From the NCBI GenBank assembly GCA_000158135.1, contig DS999531.1, forward strand, positions 774,132 through 838,131: a stretch of 64,000 nt of DNA, read 5' to 3'. A program made the translations under genes and the position numbers. Below the pieces are notes generated by a model that ran no database searches, was not told the origin of the DNA, and was given only the letters and a program-made list of their open reading frames with translations. This DNA is from Rhodobacteraceae bacterium KLH11. GTDB taxonomy: Bacteria; Pseudomonadota; Alphaproteobacteria; Rhodobacterales; Rhodobacteraceae. Each line of letters begins with the position of its first letter. Positions within the stretch are counted from its first letter, which is position 1. This document shows, piece by piece, positions 53,436 to 63,744 of the stretch.

Positions 53436-56320
53436 AAGCGTCTCCTAACCATTCTCAGGCCCAGGTAATTGAAGCCATCGATGGGCCGCTTCTGGTCGTT
53501 GCTGGGCCTGGCTCCGGCAAGACATTTTGCCTTGTTGAGCGTGTCGCCAACATACTAAGCACCACAGGCGTCGCACCGGAAAGGGTCTTGGTTTCAACGT
53601 TCACCGAAAAGGCTGCAAAAGAACTCGTAACAAGGATCACATCGCGGCTGGGTGGCATTGAGAACCTTGGTAATCCGCTGGACCTGACTGTCGGAACATT
53701 GCACTCAATCTTTCTGAAGCTCCTGGAAGAGTTCCGCGCCTATACCGAGATCCAGAAAAACTACACAGTCCTGGACCAGTTTGATCAGCAGTACTTCCTG
53801 TTTCAGCAAGCCAGTGAGTTTAGAGATATCCAAGGTATCGAAGACGCACTTGGTCTGCGGGGGCCGCAATCGTCTTGGCGGTTCGCAGGGGCATTGATGA
53901 CCTGGCTGAACAAAATTAGTGAAGAAGGTATCACTGCGGAACAGTTGTTGGCCAGTGACACCCCAGAAATGTCGGCGTCTGGCGAGGCTTATCAGACCTA
54001 TCAACGGCTTCTGTCCGAATACAATTACCTCGATTTCTCGACGATCCAGGTTGAGATGCTGCGCCTGCTCGACAACCCGGATGTATGCAAACAAATTCAG
54101 GGGCGCTTCGACTACCTGATGATCGATGAGTATCAGGACACCAACACGATCCAGGAGAAGATTGTATTGAAGCTGGCCGAAGGGCACAGAAATCTATGCG
54201 TAGTTGGGGACGACGATCAGGCTCTATATCGTTTTCGCGGGGCATCCATTCGGAACATCCTTGAGTTCCCAACCCGTTTCCCCGCCGGAGAATGCAAGCA
54301 GGTTCGACTGACCAAGAACTACCGATCAGAGCCACCGATCATTGATTTCTACAACAGGTGGATGAAAACCACGGACTGGGCTGAGGATGACAAGTCCTTT
54401 CGGTTCGACAAGACCATCGAACCGGCATCAGGTACGGCCACGGCTCACCCATCGGTTTTTAAGGTTGCAGGTGATGACCGGGCGGATAACTGGGCCGATG
54501 AAACCTTGGTTTTCCTGCAAAGTCTTAGGTCACAAGGGATCATCAAGGATTGGAACCAGGTTGCGTTTCTTTTCCGTTCTGTGCGCAACCCAAAGGTTGT
54601 TGCATTTGCAAATGATCTAGAGGCCGCAGGCATTCCGATCTACGCACCCCGGTCCAACATGTTCTTTGAACGCACAGAAGTTCGGTTGATGATCGGGGCG
54701 CTTCTGTTTCTTTTCCCGCAATACGGATCGATCCGGCAAACACGGGAAGGAATGAACCTTCAGGTCTGGGCGTTCTACGATGCTTGTCTGGCGGAGTTTA
54801 TCAACCACCTCAAATCCGGAGATGACCCACAGATCAAAGCTTGGGCCGCAGGGAAGGCGAAGAACCACCTGAGCTTGTCTGAAAACACCAACTATCCGTT
54901 TTCCGGCCTGTTCTACGACCTGATGCAGTTCCCGACGTTCAGCCGCTTCCTGGATGAAGGGATTGCCCACAGCGGGGTGAGAGACAGCAGGCCCGCCCGT
55001 AATCTGTCCAAACTCTCTCGCCTGCTTAACAAGTATGAGTACCTCTACAACGTCATCGTGATCCGGCCTGACCGTTTGGAACGGGACATCCTTGGTCTTT
55101 TCAACTTCTTCTTCCGCTTCCTTTGGGATGGCGGCATCGAAGAATATGAAGACGAGAGTGAGTATGCCCCTTCCGGCTGCGTGTCGTTCATGACGATCCA
55201 CCAGTCCAAGGGGCTGGAGTTCCCAATTGTGATCGTAGGCTCTCTCGATGCTGTGCCACGCAAGCAATATACCGACATGGAAGTGATGCTAGAGCAGGAG
55301 TTCGGCGGGCGTGAGCCGTTTGAACCTATGGACCGGATCAAGACCTTCGACTTCTGGCGGCTGTTCTATACGGCCTTCTCACGGGCCCAGAACATGTTGG
55401 TCCTGACCTGTCAGGAGAATACCCCTAGCGGACGCGGCCAGCGGCATGTGCCGTCGGCCTACTTCCGGCCTGTCTACGATGCTTTGAAGCCATGGCGTGA
55501 CCTAACATTCGACCCACACACCATCGATCTGGCCGAGGTCAAAGAGGTCGATATCAAGCAGAGCTATTCATTCACATCTGACGTGCTCGTCTTCGAAGGG
55601 TGCCCGCAGCAATACCGTCTGCTCAAGGACCTCAATTTTGCGCCCGTTAGGACCAACGCGATCCTTTTTGGTACCCTGGTCCACCAGACCATCGAAGACA
55701 TCCACAAGGCCGTTCTACGGGGCGAGGAGACGAAGGTTACGACGGATCAGATCACTTCCTGGTTCGACCTCAACTATGCCAACCTGACCAAAAAGGAACG
55801 GGTCTACCTGGCTGAACCCGTCCTGAAGATCGCGAAGCGGCACGTGACCAGCTACGTGGATCGGGAGCGGGCGCATTGGCACCGTCTGCGGGATGCAGAG
55901 GTTGAACTGTCGCTGCTGAAGGAGGACTACATCCTGACGGGCACGGTGGACCTGGTGCAGACCGATGACGGGTCATATGAGATCATCGACTTCAAATCCG
56001 AGAAGAAACCCGACCTGATTGACGAGGCGGATCGGTTGAGCCGCTATCGCCGTCAGCTTCAAATCTATGCCCACCTGCTGGAAGAGAAGCGGGAGGTCGA
56101 GGTCAGCCGGATGACACTGTATTATACGGGGGAAGAGGCCGGAAATCCGCGCGTCACGTTCCCCCGTGAAACCACTGATGTGGAAGGTACAATTGCCAAA
56201 GTCGATTCCGTAATCCACGATATCGTTGAAAAGAATTATGGCCTATCAGAGCGGCCAGAAAGGCTCTGCAAGAACTGTGACTTCCAGGCGTTCTGCGACA
56301 TGACGTATTGTAAGGTGTGA
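53432..56320 (+). CDS. RecB/AddA-like helicase-nuclease
   Basis: 962 residues. SF1A helicase: VVAGPGSGKT (residues 23-32), LMIDEYQDTNTIQEKI (motif II), VVGDDDQALYRFRGAS (III), TKNYRSEPPIIDFYN (IV) and TIHQSKGLEFPIVIVGS (V). The C-terminal PD-(D/E)xK nuclease has EIIDFKSEKKPD near 850. It is framed by GCPQQYRLL near 725 and CKNCDFQAFC near 945, the four-Cys layout of AddB-type iron-sulfur nucleases. It starts with GTG overlapping the regulator stop. It is independent of any chromosomal recBCD/addAB and lies with a methylase and Res. Confidence 0.87.
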   Translation: MKASPNHSQAQVIEAIDGPLLVVAGPGSGKTFCLVERVANILSTTGVAPERVLVSTFTEKAAKELVTRITSRLGGIENLGNPLDLTVGTLHSIFLKLLEEFRAYTEIQKNYTVLDQFDQQYFLFQQASEFRDIQGIEDALGLRGPQSSWRFAGALMTWLNKISEEGITAEQLLASDTPEMSASGEAYQTYQRLLSEYNYLDFSTIQVEMLRLLDNPDVCKQIQGRFDYLMIDEYQDTNTIQEKIVLKLAEGHRNLCVVGDDDQALYRFRGASIRNILEFPTRFPAGECKQVRLTKNYRSEPPIIDFYNRWMKTTDWAEDDKSFRFDKTIEPASGTATAHPSVFKVAGDDRADNWADETLVFLQSLRSQGIIKDWNQVAFLFRSVRNPKVVAFANDLEAAGIPIYAPRSNMFFERTEVRLMIGALLFLFPQYGSIRQTREGMNLQVWAFYDACLAEFINHLKSGDDPQIKAWAAGKAKNHLSLSENTNYPFSGLFYDLMQFPTFSRFLDEGIAHSGVRDSRPARNLSKLSRLLNKYEYLYNVIVIRPDRLERDILGLFNFFFRFLWDGGIEEYEDESEYAPSGCVSFMTIHQSKGLEFPIVIVGSLDAVPRKQYTDMEVMLEQEFGGREPFEPMDRIKTFDFWRLFYTAFSRAQNMLVLTCQENTPSGRGQRHVPSAYFRPVYDALKPWRDLTFDPHTIDLAEVKEVDIKQSYSFTSDVLVFEGCPQQYRLLKDLNFAPVRTNAILFGTLVHQTIEDIHKAVLRGEETKVTTDQITSWFDLNYANLTKKERVYLAEPVLKIAKRHVTSYVDRERAHWHRLRDAEVELSLLKEDYILTGTVDLVQTDDGSYEIIDFKSEKKPDLIDEADRLSRYRRQLQIYAHLLEEKREVEVSRMTLYYTGEEAGNPRVTFPRETTDVEGTIAKVDSVIHDIVEKNYGLSERPERLCKNCDFQAFCDMTYCKV

Positions 56321-56333
56321 AGGGATTTGAGCA

Positions 56334-58256
56334 ATGGCGGATAAGCAGGAAGCGTTTGAGACATTTGAGCTTGAGCCTCAACCTATTCGAGGCTTCCCCG
56401 AGCTAAGATGGGCAGGAAAACGTCCACTCACCACAACGCAATTCTTCCCTGCACAACGAAAAGAGACCTATGGGGACCCACTGGACGGTTGGTTCAATAA
56501 ATTGTTTTGGGGAGACAACATACAGGTTCTATCGCACTTGGTCCGAGAGTACCGATCCAGTGTCGATCTAATCTACATTGACCCACCCTTTGACAGCAAT
56601 GCGGATTACAAAAAAACGGTAAGTGTCCGAAACATCGTGGCCCAGAATGATCAGTCCACGTTTGAAGAGAAACAGTATCACGATGTTTGGACGAGGGATG
56701 GCTATCTTCAATTTATGTATGAACGATTGGTGTTGAGCCGGGAGTTGCTCTCACCGACTGGAGCAATGTTTGTTCATGTTGGTCACGACGTTTCTCATCA
56801 TATGCGTTGTATGTTAGACGAAATTTTCGGTCAGAAACAATTCGTGAATGAAATTATCTGGCGGAAGTCATTCGCACACAATGATCCTTCAAAGTGTGGC
56901 AACATCCATGACAGTATTTTCTACTATTCTAAGACAGCCACTAGAAAGTGGAACCGCGTACTACAGCAACCTGATAAAGGGTACGTTGAGCAATTCTTTG
57001 ATCAGTGGGACGAAGAAAAGCAAGAACGCTACTCGCGCGATCCTTTGGATGCTCCTCGTCATGGTGATGGGGGCAACCTCGTTTACGAGTGGAATGGTGT
57101 GTTCCCTTCCGCTGGTCGAACGTGGGCAGTGAAAATCGACCAAATGCAAAGGTACCATGACGAAGGACGTATTCATTACCCCAAAAAAGTAGGTGGTATC
57201 CCTCGTTTGAAGAAGTTCGAAAGCGAGTTCGAAGGAGTTCAACTTCAAGACCTTTGGACAGATATAAACAAGCTTCACAATCGATCACCGGAAGCGACAG
57301 GTTACCCAACTCAAAAGCCAGAAAAACTTATTGAGAGAATAATCGCCTGCACGACTGACCCTGGAGACTTGGTTCTGGATTTTTTTGTTGGTTCAGGGAC
57401 AAGCGCTGCCGCTGCTTACAAAACTGGTCGTAGGTATCTCGCAGCGGACATCAACCTAGGTGCAATAGAGACCACTATCAAACGATTGAATTTGCTACGT
57501 GAAGCGGAATGTGACCAAAAAACACTGAAAGACCTTGAGTTAGGTGCAAAGCGATTTACCGGCTTTGAACTGTACAACGTCAACAACTACGACATCTTCC
57601 GCAATCCGGTCGAAGCCAAGGAACTGATCAAGGAAGCGATGGAGCTTCAGCCCTTGCCAACCAACAGTGTCTTTGATGGTCAGCGGGATCAGTTCCTGGT
57701 CAAGATCATGCCCGTGAACCGGATTGCTACCTGTCAGGACCTGAACGAGGTCATCGCAGGGATGGACTTCAAAGCCTATGAACGCCGCCAGGCCGAGGCC
57801 CCGTCCAAGATCGTGGATCGCATTATGTTGGTCTGTATGGGCCACGAGCCGGACATCGGTCCCGAACTCGTCAAGGCGGCCAAGCCCTTCAACATCGAAG
57901 TCGAAGCGGTGGACCTGATCCGTGACAAGGCCAATCTGCACTTCAAGCGGCAGTCTGACGCCAAGCTGGTCATCAAGGATGGTCATCTGGAGATCGCAGG
58001 GTTCTACCCACTCAACCTACTCCAGAAGCTGTCGATGGACACAGATGCTGTCGAAGACTGGCGGCAATTGGTTGAGACGATCAAAGTGGATTGGAACTAC
58101 GACGGTGCCGTCCTCAGTCCAGAACTCATCGATGCGCCGGACAAGAACGATCTGGTATCAGGGCGTTACCCAATCCCAGAGGACGCATCGACCATCCGTG
58201 TGAAGATCACCGACCTTCTGTCAGAGTCGTGGGAAGGTGAGATTGAGAATGGCTAA
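56334..58256 (+). CDS. Beta-class DNA methyltransferase (type III Mod-like)
   Basis: 640 residues. Motif IV is IDPPF at 82-86 and motif I is DFFVGSGTSAAAAY near 348-361. This is the beta-class order, with a target-recognition stretch between. The last 230 residues (from LYNVNNYDIFRNPVEAKEL) extend beyond the usual Mod core. It should add a methyl to adenine N6 at an unknown site. Base composition changes inside the gene: the first part and TRD (to about 57550) are AT-richer, the C-terminal part GC-richer. It overlaps the Res gene by 8 bases. Confidence 0.85.
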   Translation: MADKQEAFETFELEPQPIRGFPELRWAGKRPLTTTQFFPAQRKETYGDPLDGWFNKLFWGDNIQVLSHLVREYRSSVDLIYIDPPFDSNADYKKTVSVRNIVAQNDQSTFEEKQYHDVWTRDGYLQFMYERLVLSRELLSPTGAMFVHVGHDVSHHMRCMLDEIFGQKQFVNEIIWRKSFAHNDPSKCGNIHDSIFYYSKTATRKWNRVLQQPDKGYVEQFFDQWDEEKQERYSRDPLDAPRHGDGGNLVYEWNGVFPSAGRTWAVKIDQMQRYHDEGRIHYPKKVGGIPRLKKFESEFEGVQLQDLWTDINKLHNRSPEATGYPTQKPEKLIERIIACTTDPGDLVLDFFVGSGTSAAAAYKTGRRYLAADINLGAIETTIKRLNLLREAECDQKTLKDLELGAKRFTGFELYNVNNYDIFRNPVEAKELIKEAMELQPLPTNSVFDGQRDQFLVKIMPVNRIATCQDLNEVIAGMDFKAYERRQAEAPSKIVDRIMLVCMGHEPDIGPELVKAAKPFNIEVEAVDLIRDKANLHFKRQSDAKLVIKDGHLEIAGFYPLNLLQKLSMDTDAVEDWRQLVETIKVDWNYDGAVLSPELIDAPDKNDLVSGRYPIPEDASTIRVKITDLLSESWEGEIENG

Positions 58257-60915
58257 GAAGAAGATCAACCAGGATTTCGCCTTCTTCAATGCGCTCTACC
58301 ACTTTGTACAGACGAACAAAGGGCGGGTGCGGCAGAAGTATCGGAAGCTGTCAAAGCACCTCTTGGACTTCAACGATCCCGACCTACGGGCGGATGCCTA
58401 TCTGCGCAGGCCCCAGTTCGAAGCCTTGGAGATGTATGTATTCCTCAAGGAATTCGCCGAGAACCGCCACGTGCATCAGGTCTTCAAGGAATGGGCCAAG
58501 GGAGAGGGCATCTTTGAAGGGCTGGTCAAAGCCGGTGCGTCAAAGTCAGGTCAAGGTCTGCTGCTCGGTTTCGAAGAGATCATTGGGCAAGATCAATATG
58601 ACGCCCTCTTCGCCAAGATGTCTGAAAGGGCCCGCAGCTACCCCAACTACATCTTTGCGCTGACCATGGGCCTGGGAAAAACGATCCTCATGGCCACGTG
58701 CATCTTCTATGAGTTCCTGCTGGCCAATAAGTTTGGCAAGGATGCCAAGTATTGCCGGAACGCCCTAGTGTTCGCACCGGACAAGACCGTTCTTCAATCG
58801 TTGAAGGAAATTCAGACCTTCGACTTGTCGCTGGTGGTTCCGCCGGAATACGCAAACTTCTTGCGCACCAACCTGAAATTCCACTTCCTAGATGACACGG
58901 CCTCCACCATCGGGGCGCAGGACGGATCGTCGTTCAACATCATCATATCAAACACCCAGAAGATCATCCTTAAACGCAGCAAAGCCGAGCCGACTGCGAC
59001 TGACAAACTGTTTGCCGAGAAGAAGGGCACGTTGTCAGAAGTCTATGGTGATTTGTACGAGATGCTGGGGGAGGACGCCCCTGAGACGGATGCCGACTTG
59101 GCAGTGAATGCCAGATTCCAGCGGATCGCACGGCTGCCTCAACTCGGCATCTACGTTGATGAGGCTCACCATTCCATGGGTGCTGCCCTAGAGAAGGACC
59201 TGGGTCAGGCCAAACAGACTTCCGCCTTGCGCACGACCATCGATGAACTTGCACGGGCTCTGGAAGCGCGGAAGACCAGTGTGGTCGGCTGCTACAATTT
59301 CACCGGTACACCTTACGTCAAAGATCGGATCATGCCGGAAGTGGTCTATGCCTACGGATTGAAGGCTGCCATCGACAACAAGTATCTGAAGCAGCCGGAT
59401 TTCTTTACCTATACGGGCAACATCAAGTCGGATGATTTTGTGCGGGAAGTGATCACGGACTTCTGGACCAATTTGGGGGAGTCGCGGCATGAGGGGATGC
59501 TGCCAAAGTTAGCACTGTTTGCATCGACAATTGATGAGTTGGAGAAGGACCTACGGCCCGCCATTGAAACCGTTCTGGCGGAGCTTGGTGTTTCGACTGA
59601 CAAGATTCTGAGCAACGTTGGTGATCCAAAGCTGACGACCAATGAAGACATCCTGGAGTTCAATCGCCTGGATACAGAAGGGTCCAACAAGCAGTTCATA
59701 CTTTTGGTCGGAAAGGGTGGAGAAGGCTGGAACTGTCGTTCTCTCTTTGGCGTTGCGCTCTATAGAAAGCCAAAATCCCGTATCTTTGTGTTGCAGTCCA
59801 CGATGCGATGCCTTCGAGCGATAGGCCCGCACCAGGAGACTGGGCGCATCTACCTCTCCGCTGAAAACCAAGCGATCTTGGATGATGAGTTACAGCAGAA
59901 CTTCCGTGTAACAACTGATGAGCTTGGCCCGAAGAAGGATGACACGTCGGTCACGGTCGAAGTGACTGCTGTACCACCGCCGGTGATCATTACGTTGAAA
60001 CGGCACCGTGAACTCTATCAGACGCTAAAGAAGGACCAACCAGATGAGATCGTGCTCGATCTCTCTGAAGAGGCACTGGAACAATTTCGCATCAAGTTGG
60101 AACGCCGGACGCACCTGCAAGACAAAGCCTCCTCTATTGAAGACATTACAGACCGTCAAACACACCGATCCTATACGAAACTTACACTGGTCGGAGAGTT
60201 GGCCAGATACTTCTCTGGTGACAGTATTTCAGCGTTCGATATTGAGGAGGCGCTGGAGGAGACCAACCAGGGCTTTGACGCAATCCTAGACGCGGTGAAT
60301 ATGGCTAATGACATAATATTCGATGTCCTGGTGCCTCACCTCTTCCACGCATTTTTTGAGGTCCAGAAATTCAAAAAGTCAGAGGAAGAAGAGGTCGAAC
60401 TGATCAGAGGTTACAACGACAGTTCAAACAGACTGCCTACGTTCACTTTTAAGGCACAGGAGCATTTGGTTCAGCGCCGTGATTATCCGAAATACGATGG
60501 CTCTCGGTCCAAGTCATTCCATCTCGATACCTATTGTTTCGACAGCACCCCTGAGGTCGATTTCTTTGATCGTGTAATCAAAGATGAGACAACAGAGAAA
60601 ATCTACTTCACAGGAATGTTGGTGCATGGGCAATCCGGCTTCCAAGTTTATTACATCCACCCTGAATCTCATACTGTCTGTAACTATCATCCTGACTTTC
60701 TGGTTTGCCGGACTGACGGTAAGGCACATCTGATCGAGGTGAAGTCAAACTGGAAAACGGATGATCCAGTGGTTCTTGCGAAAAAAGAAGCTGCTGAGCT
60801 TCTGGCCGTCGGCAACCAATTCGAATACGCGCTTGTAACCAAGGAACAATTTGATGGCTTCCTAGGGTTGGATGGTTGGGAAAAGTACCAACCCGATGCC
60901 GTGTTGGATACATAA
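58249..60915 (+). CDS. Type III restriction Res-like helicase-endonuclease
   Basis: 888 residues. SF2 helicase with Walker A TMGLGKT at 139-145, DEAHH at 304-308, GYNFTGTP (motif III) and GKGGEGWNCRSLF then QSTMRCLRAIG (motif VI). The C-terminal nuclease has PDFLV near 815 and LIEVKS near 829, the PD-(D/E)xK pair of Res subunits. The protein is shorter than typical type III Res. It would cut DNA with the methylase as partner, but the operon's extra RecB-like protein suggests a variant system. Confidence 0.85.
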   Translation: MAKKKINQDFAFFNALYHFVQTNKGRVRQKYRKLSKHLLDFNDPDLRADAYLRRPQFEALEMYVFLKEFAENRHVHQVFKEWAKGEGIFEGLVKAGASKSGQGLLLGFEEIIGQDQYDALFAKMSERARSYPNYIFALTMGLGKTILMATCIFYEFLLANKFGKDAKYCRNALVFAPDKTVLQSLKEIQTFDLSLVVPPEYANFLRTNLKFHFLDDTASTIGAQDGSSFNIIISNTQKIILKRSKAEPTATDKLFAEKKGTLSEVYGDLYEMLGEDAPETDADLAVNARFQRIARLPQLGIYVDEAHHSMGAALEKDLGQAKQTSALRTTIDELARALEARKTSVVGCYNFTGTPYVKDRIMPEVVYAYGLKAAIDNKYLKQPDFFTYTGNIKSDDFVREVITDFWTNLGESRHEGMLPKLALFASTIDELEKDLRPAIETVLAELGVSTDKILSNVGDPKLTTNEDILEFNRLDTEGSNKQFILLVGKGGEGWNCRSLFGVALYRKPKSRIFVLQSTMRCLRAIGPHQETGRIYLSAENQAILDDELQQNFRVTTDELGPKKDDTSVTVEVTAVPPPVIITLKRHRELYQTLKKDQPDEIVLDLSEEALEQFRIKLERRTHLQDKASSIEDITDRQTHRSYTKLTLVGELARYFSGDSISAFDIEEALEETNQGFDAILDAVNMANDIIFDVLVPHLFHAFFEVQKFKKSEEEEVELIRGYNDSSNRLPTFTFKAQEHLVQRRDYPKYDGSRSKSFHLDTYCFDSTPEVDFFDRVIKDETTEKIYFTGMLVHGQSGFQVYYIHPESHTVCNYHPDFLVCRTDGKAHLIEVKSNWKTDDPVVLAKKEAAELLAVGNQFEYALVTKEQFDGFLGLDGWEKYQPDAVLDT

Positions 60916-61300
60916 ACGGACCGTGTGAACTTGGACCATCATACGAACATAGATGTCTCACAGATTGTCAACGTCGGCGATTGGGATCGAGCAGAAGAGG
61001 TTCCAACTGGGTCTAGAGAAAAGGTAACCCTAATCGAGCCAAACACCGGAAATCATCATATTCATAAGTTCCCCAACGGGCGGGCACAATACCCTCGTCT
61101 TTTCGTTCGAGCAGAAATAGAGACATCCACTCACGCAGCAGCAGCTTAGTGCGAAAACTCGTGTAAGGCATCAGTCCAGCTAACTTAGCCTTCCACAACT
61201 TTCAGTGCATGTGCCAGCTACACACTTTTGGGTATACCCTATATTTTTATGATTCTTGGTGACCCTGCCAGGGTCGCCACCAACTGATCAAAAAGAATAG
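60916..61300. other. Gap between Res and integrase with inverted repeat
   Basis: 385 bases. A 74-codon frame from a GTG at 60925 (REKVTLIEPNTGNHHIHKFP inside) might be a small gene after Res, but it has no ribosome site. At 61256-61283 TTGGTG-ACCCT and AGGGT-CGC-CACCAA form an interrupted palindrome 17 bases beyond the integrase stop. It could be a two-way terminator or an integrase arm site. Confidence 0.4.
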
Positions 61301-63079
61301 TCAAAACGAAGCCTGGGCGACTGCTTGCTTCAAGAAACCATCCAGTTTGCCGTATGTTACTTTCGCAATCGCCGGAATGAGGTTCTCTTTCATTTCTTTC
61401 GATCCGTAGGTCTTGTTCATCACGCCCGGTAGCTTCCAACCACCGAGATGTGCTTTCCATTTCTCAGATATTTCGGCTTCGTCCATCGCATCTAGAAAAT
61501 TGTGACGGAAGCTGTGGAACGACAATTTCTCGCCCGACCATCCCAATGACGAGATACGCTTTGAAGCCCAGTCGGTCATGTCATCGCTTCGATAACCATC
61601 TTTGTCTTCCCTCAAATTTGGGAAAAGATGTGGCTGATCGATCAACCCATTTGCGAACTTTGGAAGTCCGATGTTCACAAGCACGGGGTGCATTGGCAAC
61701 AATCTGGGTATTGTTTTAGTACGACCTTTTCTAGTTCCATCAACGATTGCTTTCGGCAGCCTAACATTGATGCACAGAGTACCATGTGCCGTTGTGATAT
61801 CTTCCGGAGCCAGTTCGCCAATTTCGTTGGCGCGTAGCCCGTGATATAGCGCGATTACGCTGCACCAAAATAAGTGGTCTTCGTTCAGGTTCGAGCCCTT
61901 ATCAGCGATTGATCCGAACAGAATCCGCAACCGGTCCGTGGAGAATGGAAAACGCTTATCTTGATCGTCCACAGGGTCAGGTATTTTGAGTTTGGTCAAA
62001 TTGGGTGGGCGGAAGTCATCATCATATCGTTGCGCATTGTTGAACAATTGCACCACATTCCGCAGATGTGTGTTCACAGAAGAGATGGAGAGCGTCGGAT
62101 GCTCGGGACGCCTGAGTTTAATTCCCTCGGTCATTTTTTTCCGGGGGTAACGCTTTGCCATGTTTGTGGGGACGTTCAAAAGTGCATCACGAAACGCAAC
62201 AACATCCACTCTTCCTATCCTCCGAATATCATAATCCTTACCAAACCAATCTTGCATAAGTGTCATAGTGTTTTCGATCTTTGCTATGCCCTTTGAACCG
62301 CGAGAGTTAGATACCTCTATTTTAAGCTGTGTTGCCTGATCACTAAGTTTGTAACTGGATGCTGGCTTTGAAGAATTCTTGCCCGCTGGAGGTATCGGTT
62401 CCTTGGTTCCAGTATCAACGAAGAACGGATTGTCGTCTTGGCCCGGTGTATTGGAATAGTTGTTCACGAAATCGACGTGGACCTGAATGAAGGCTTCCCG
62501 GATACGTTGTACGAGCCTTGCATACGATGGATTGTCTGGGGAAATCGTCAGCGCTTTAGATTTCAGTTGAATACCAGCATACAGTTTTGCAGATGCAATA
62601 GGGTCGAAGCTTGCAAGCAAGTCCCTGAGAACTGTCTTTCGATCCTCTTCGGGTATTTCGTTTGCTGCCTGTTCTTCTGATGTTGCCGCAAGAAAATCGG
62701 ACAGATCATCATCAACCTCTGCGCGGTAGTCCAGATAAACTTCCCTTGCCATTGTGGCGATCAATGCATCCGTCAGTTCCTCAACGACCTCCGGTTCTTT
62801 GGCGGATTGTTCGAAAATCTCATTAAACCATTCAAATTGCCTGCGACGCCATTCTTCCGCTCGGTTCATGGCTACAGAGTGCTTCTCTGTATCCATGGAC
62901 TTGTGCTTCTCAGACTTTCCGACAGTTCCGATCACGGGTTTCGGGACATAGACACGAACGTGCCAGATGTTTCCTTGCCGGTAAAGTTTGGGTCTGCCAC
63001 GTGGTTTGAACATCGTCAAATCGTAGTAGCTTATCGTAGTAAAATCTAGACTCATATACTTGAAAACAAGGGATTTCAT
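61301..63079 (-). CDS. Tyrosine integrase of the tRNA-Ala island
   Basis: 592 residues, long for the family. An N-terminal SAM-like/arm region (YRQGNIWHVRVYVPKPV) and a helical linker are followed by the catalytic domain: LYHGLRANEIGEL (Arg), HSFRHNFLDAM (HxxR), HLGGWKLPG (His) and NKTYGS (Tyr). The conserved part begins at MFKPRGRPK, so an ATG at 63013 may be the true start; none of the candidate starts has a good ribosome site. It lies 27 bases from the tRNA, as expected for the island integrase. Confidence 0.88.
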   Translation of the reverse strand: MKSLVFKYMSLDFTTISYYDLTMFKPRGRPKLYRQGNIWHVRVYVPKPVIGTVGKSEKHKSMDTEKHSVAMNRAEEWRRRQFEWFNEIFEQSAKEPEVVEELTDALIATMAREVYLDYRAEVDDDLSDFLAATSEEQAANEIPEEDRKTVLRDLLASFDPIASAKLYAGIQLKSKALTISPDNPSYARLVQRIREAFIQVHVDFVNNYSNTPGQDDNPFFVDTGTKEPIPPAGKNSSKPASSYKLSDQATQLKIEVSNSRGSKGIAKIENTMTLMQDWFGKDYDIRRIGRVDVVAFRDALLNVPTNMAKRYPRKKMTEGIKLRRPEHPTLSISSVNTHLRNVVQLFNNAQRYDDDFRPPNLTKLKIPDPVDDQDKRFPFSTDRLRILFGSIADKGSNLNEDHLFWCSVIALYHGLRANEIGELAPEDITTAHGTLCINVRLPKAIVDGTRKGRTKTIPRLLPMHPVLVNIGLPKFANGLIDQPHLFPNLREDKDGYRSDDMTDWASKRISSLGWSGEKLSFHSFRHNFLDAMDEAEISEKWKAHLGGWKLPGVMNKTYGSKEMKENLIPAIAKVTYGKLDGFLKQAVAQASF

Positions 63080-63105
63080 GCGAAATCAATCAGATATATG
63101 GGCAG

Positions 63106-63181
<76 letters not shown>

Positions 63182-63320
63182 AACTAAGTACCGCATCAGC
63201 GGTGGACGGACGTTTAAGAGACGTCGCAGATGAGTTCAAGTGTTAAAATCGGAAACGAAGAAAAAGTTCCTCACCCCACCAGGGTTTGGGACGAGGCGGT
63301 AGAGCCCGCCTCGGGCCGGG

Positions 63321-63644
63321 TCAGTTTTCGTCTTCTGACGACATGTCTTTGATGTCATCCAGCGGAACGTTGTCACTGTCGTCGTCATCATCCAGCAGAT
63401 CATCGTCCAGTTCGACATCGACGTTGTCGTCGTCATCCAGCACGATATCGTCATCCGACGACGCCTCGCGCGCCTTGACCGATGCCGCGTCCTCGGCGTC
63501 AGCGGCGATCATCCGGCTTTTGCCGGTTTCCAGCTCCACGACCTCGCCGGTATAGGGGCTGACGATCGGGTTCTTGTTCAGGTCATAAAAGCGTTTGCCG
63601 GTTGTCGGGCAGACACGCTTTACGCCCCATTCTTCCTTGGGCAT
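63321..63644 (-). CDS. TIGR02300-family acidic protein
   Basis: 107 residues. MPKEEWGVKRVCPTTGKRFYD and LNKNPIVSPYTGEVVE form a conserved zinc-ribbon-like head (with one Cys visible). A tail of about 60 mostly Asp/Glu/Ser residues follows. The family is confined to alphaproteobacteria in my knowledge and has no assigned function. It marks the return to core chromosome. A hairpin GAGGCGG/CCGCCTC at 63294-63313 follows the stop. Confidence 0.85.
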   Translation of the reverse strand: MPKEEWGVKRVCPTTGKRFYDLNKNPIVSPYTGEVVELETGKSRMIAADAEDAASVKAREASSDDDIVLDDDDNVDVELDDDLLDDDDDSDNVPLDDIKDMSSEDEN

Positions 63645-63744
63645 ATCAAATCCCCTTGATATCAGGTGAATCTCATCAATGATTCAGGTCACCTGCCACA
63701 TGCGGCAGGCACTGTCAAAGCCTTTGCGCGAAGGAGATCGGCCC

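Noticed and set aside
60925..61149. 74-codon frame after the Res gene
   Set aside because: GTG start without a ribosome site. It could be real (kept as a remark in the gap entry) but evidence is too thin for a gene call.
36318..63105. CRISPR array within the defence island
   Set aside because: No series of regularly spaced identical repeats is present anywhere in the window; only paired operators and the att repeat are seen.
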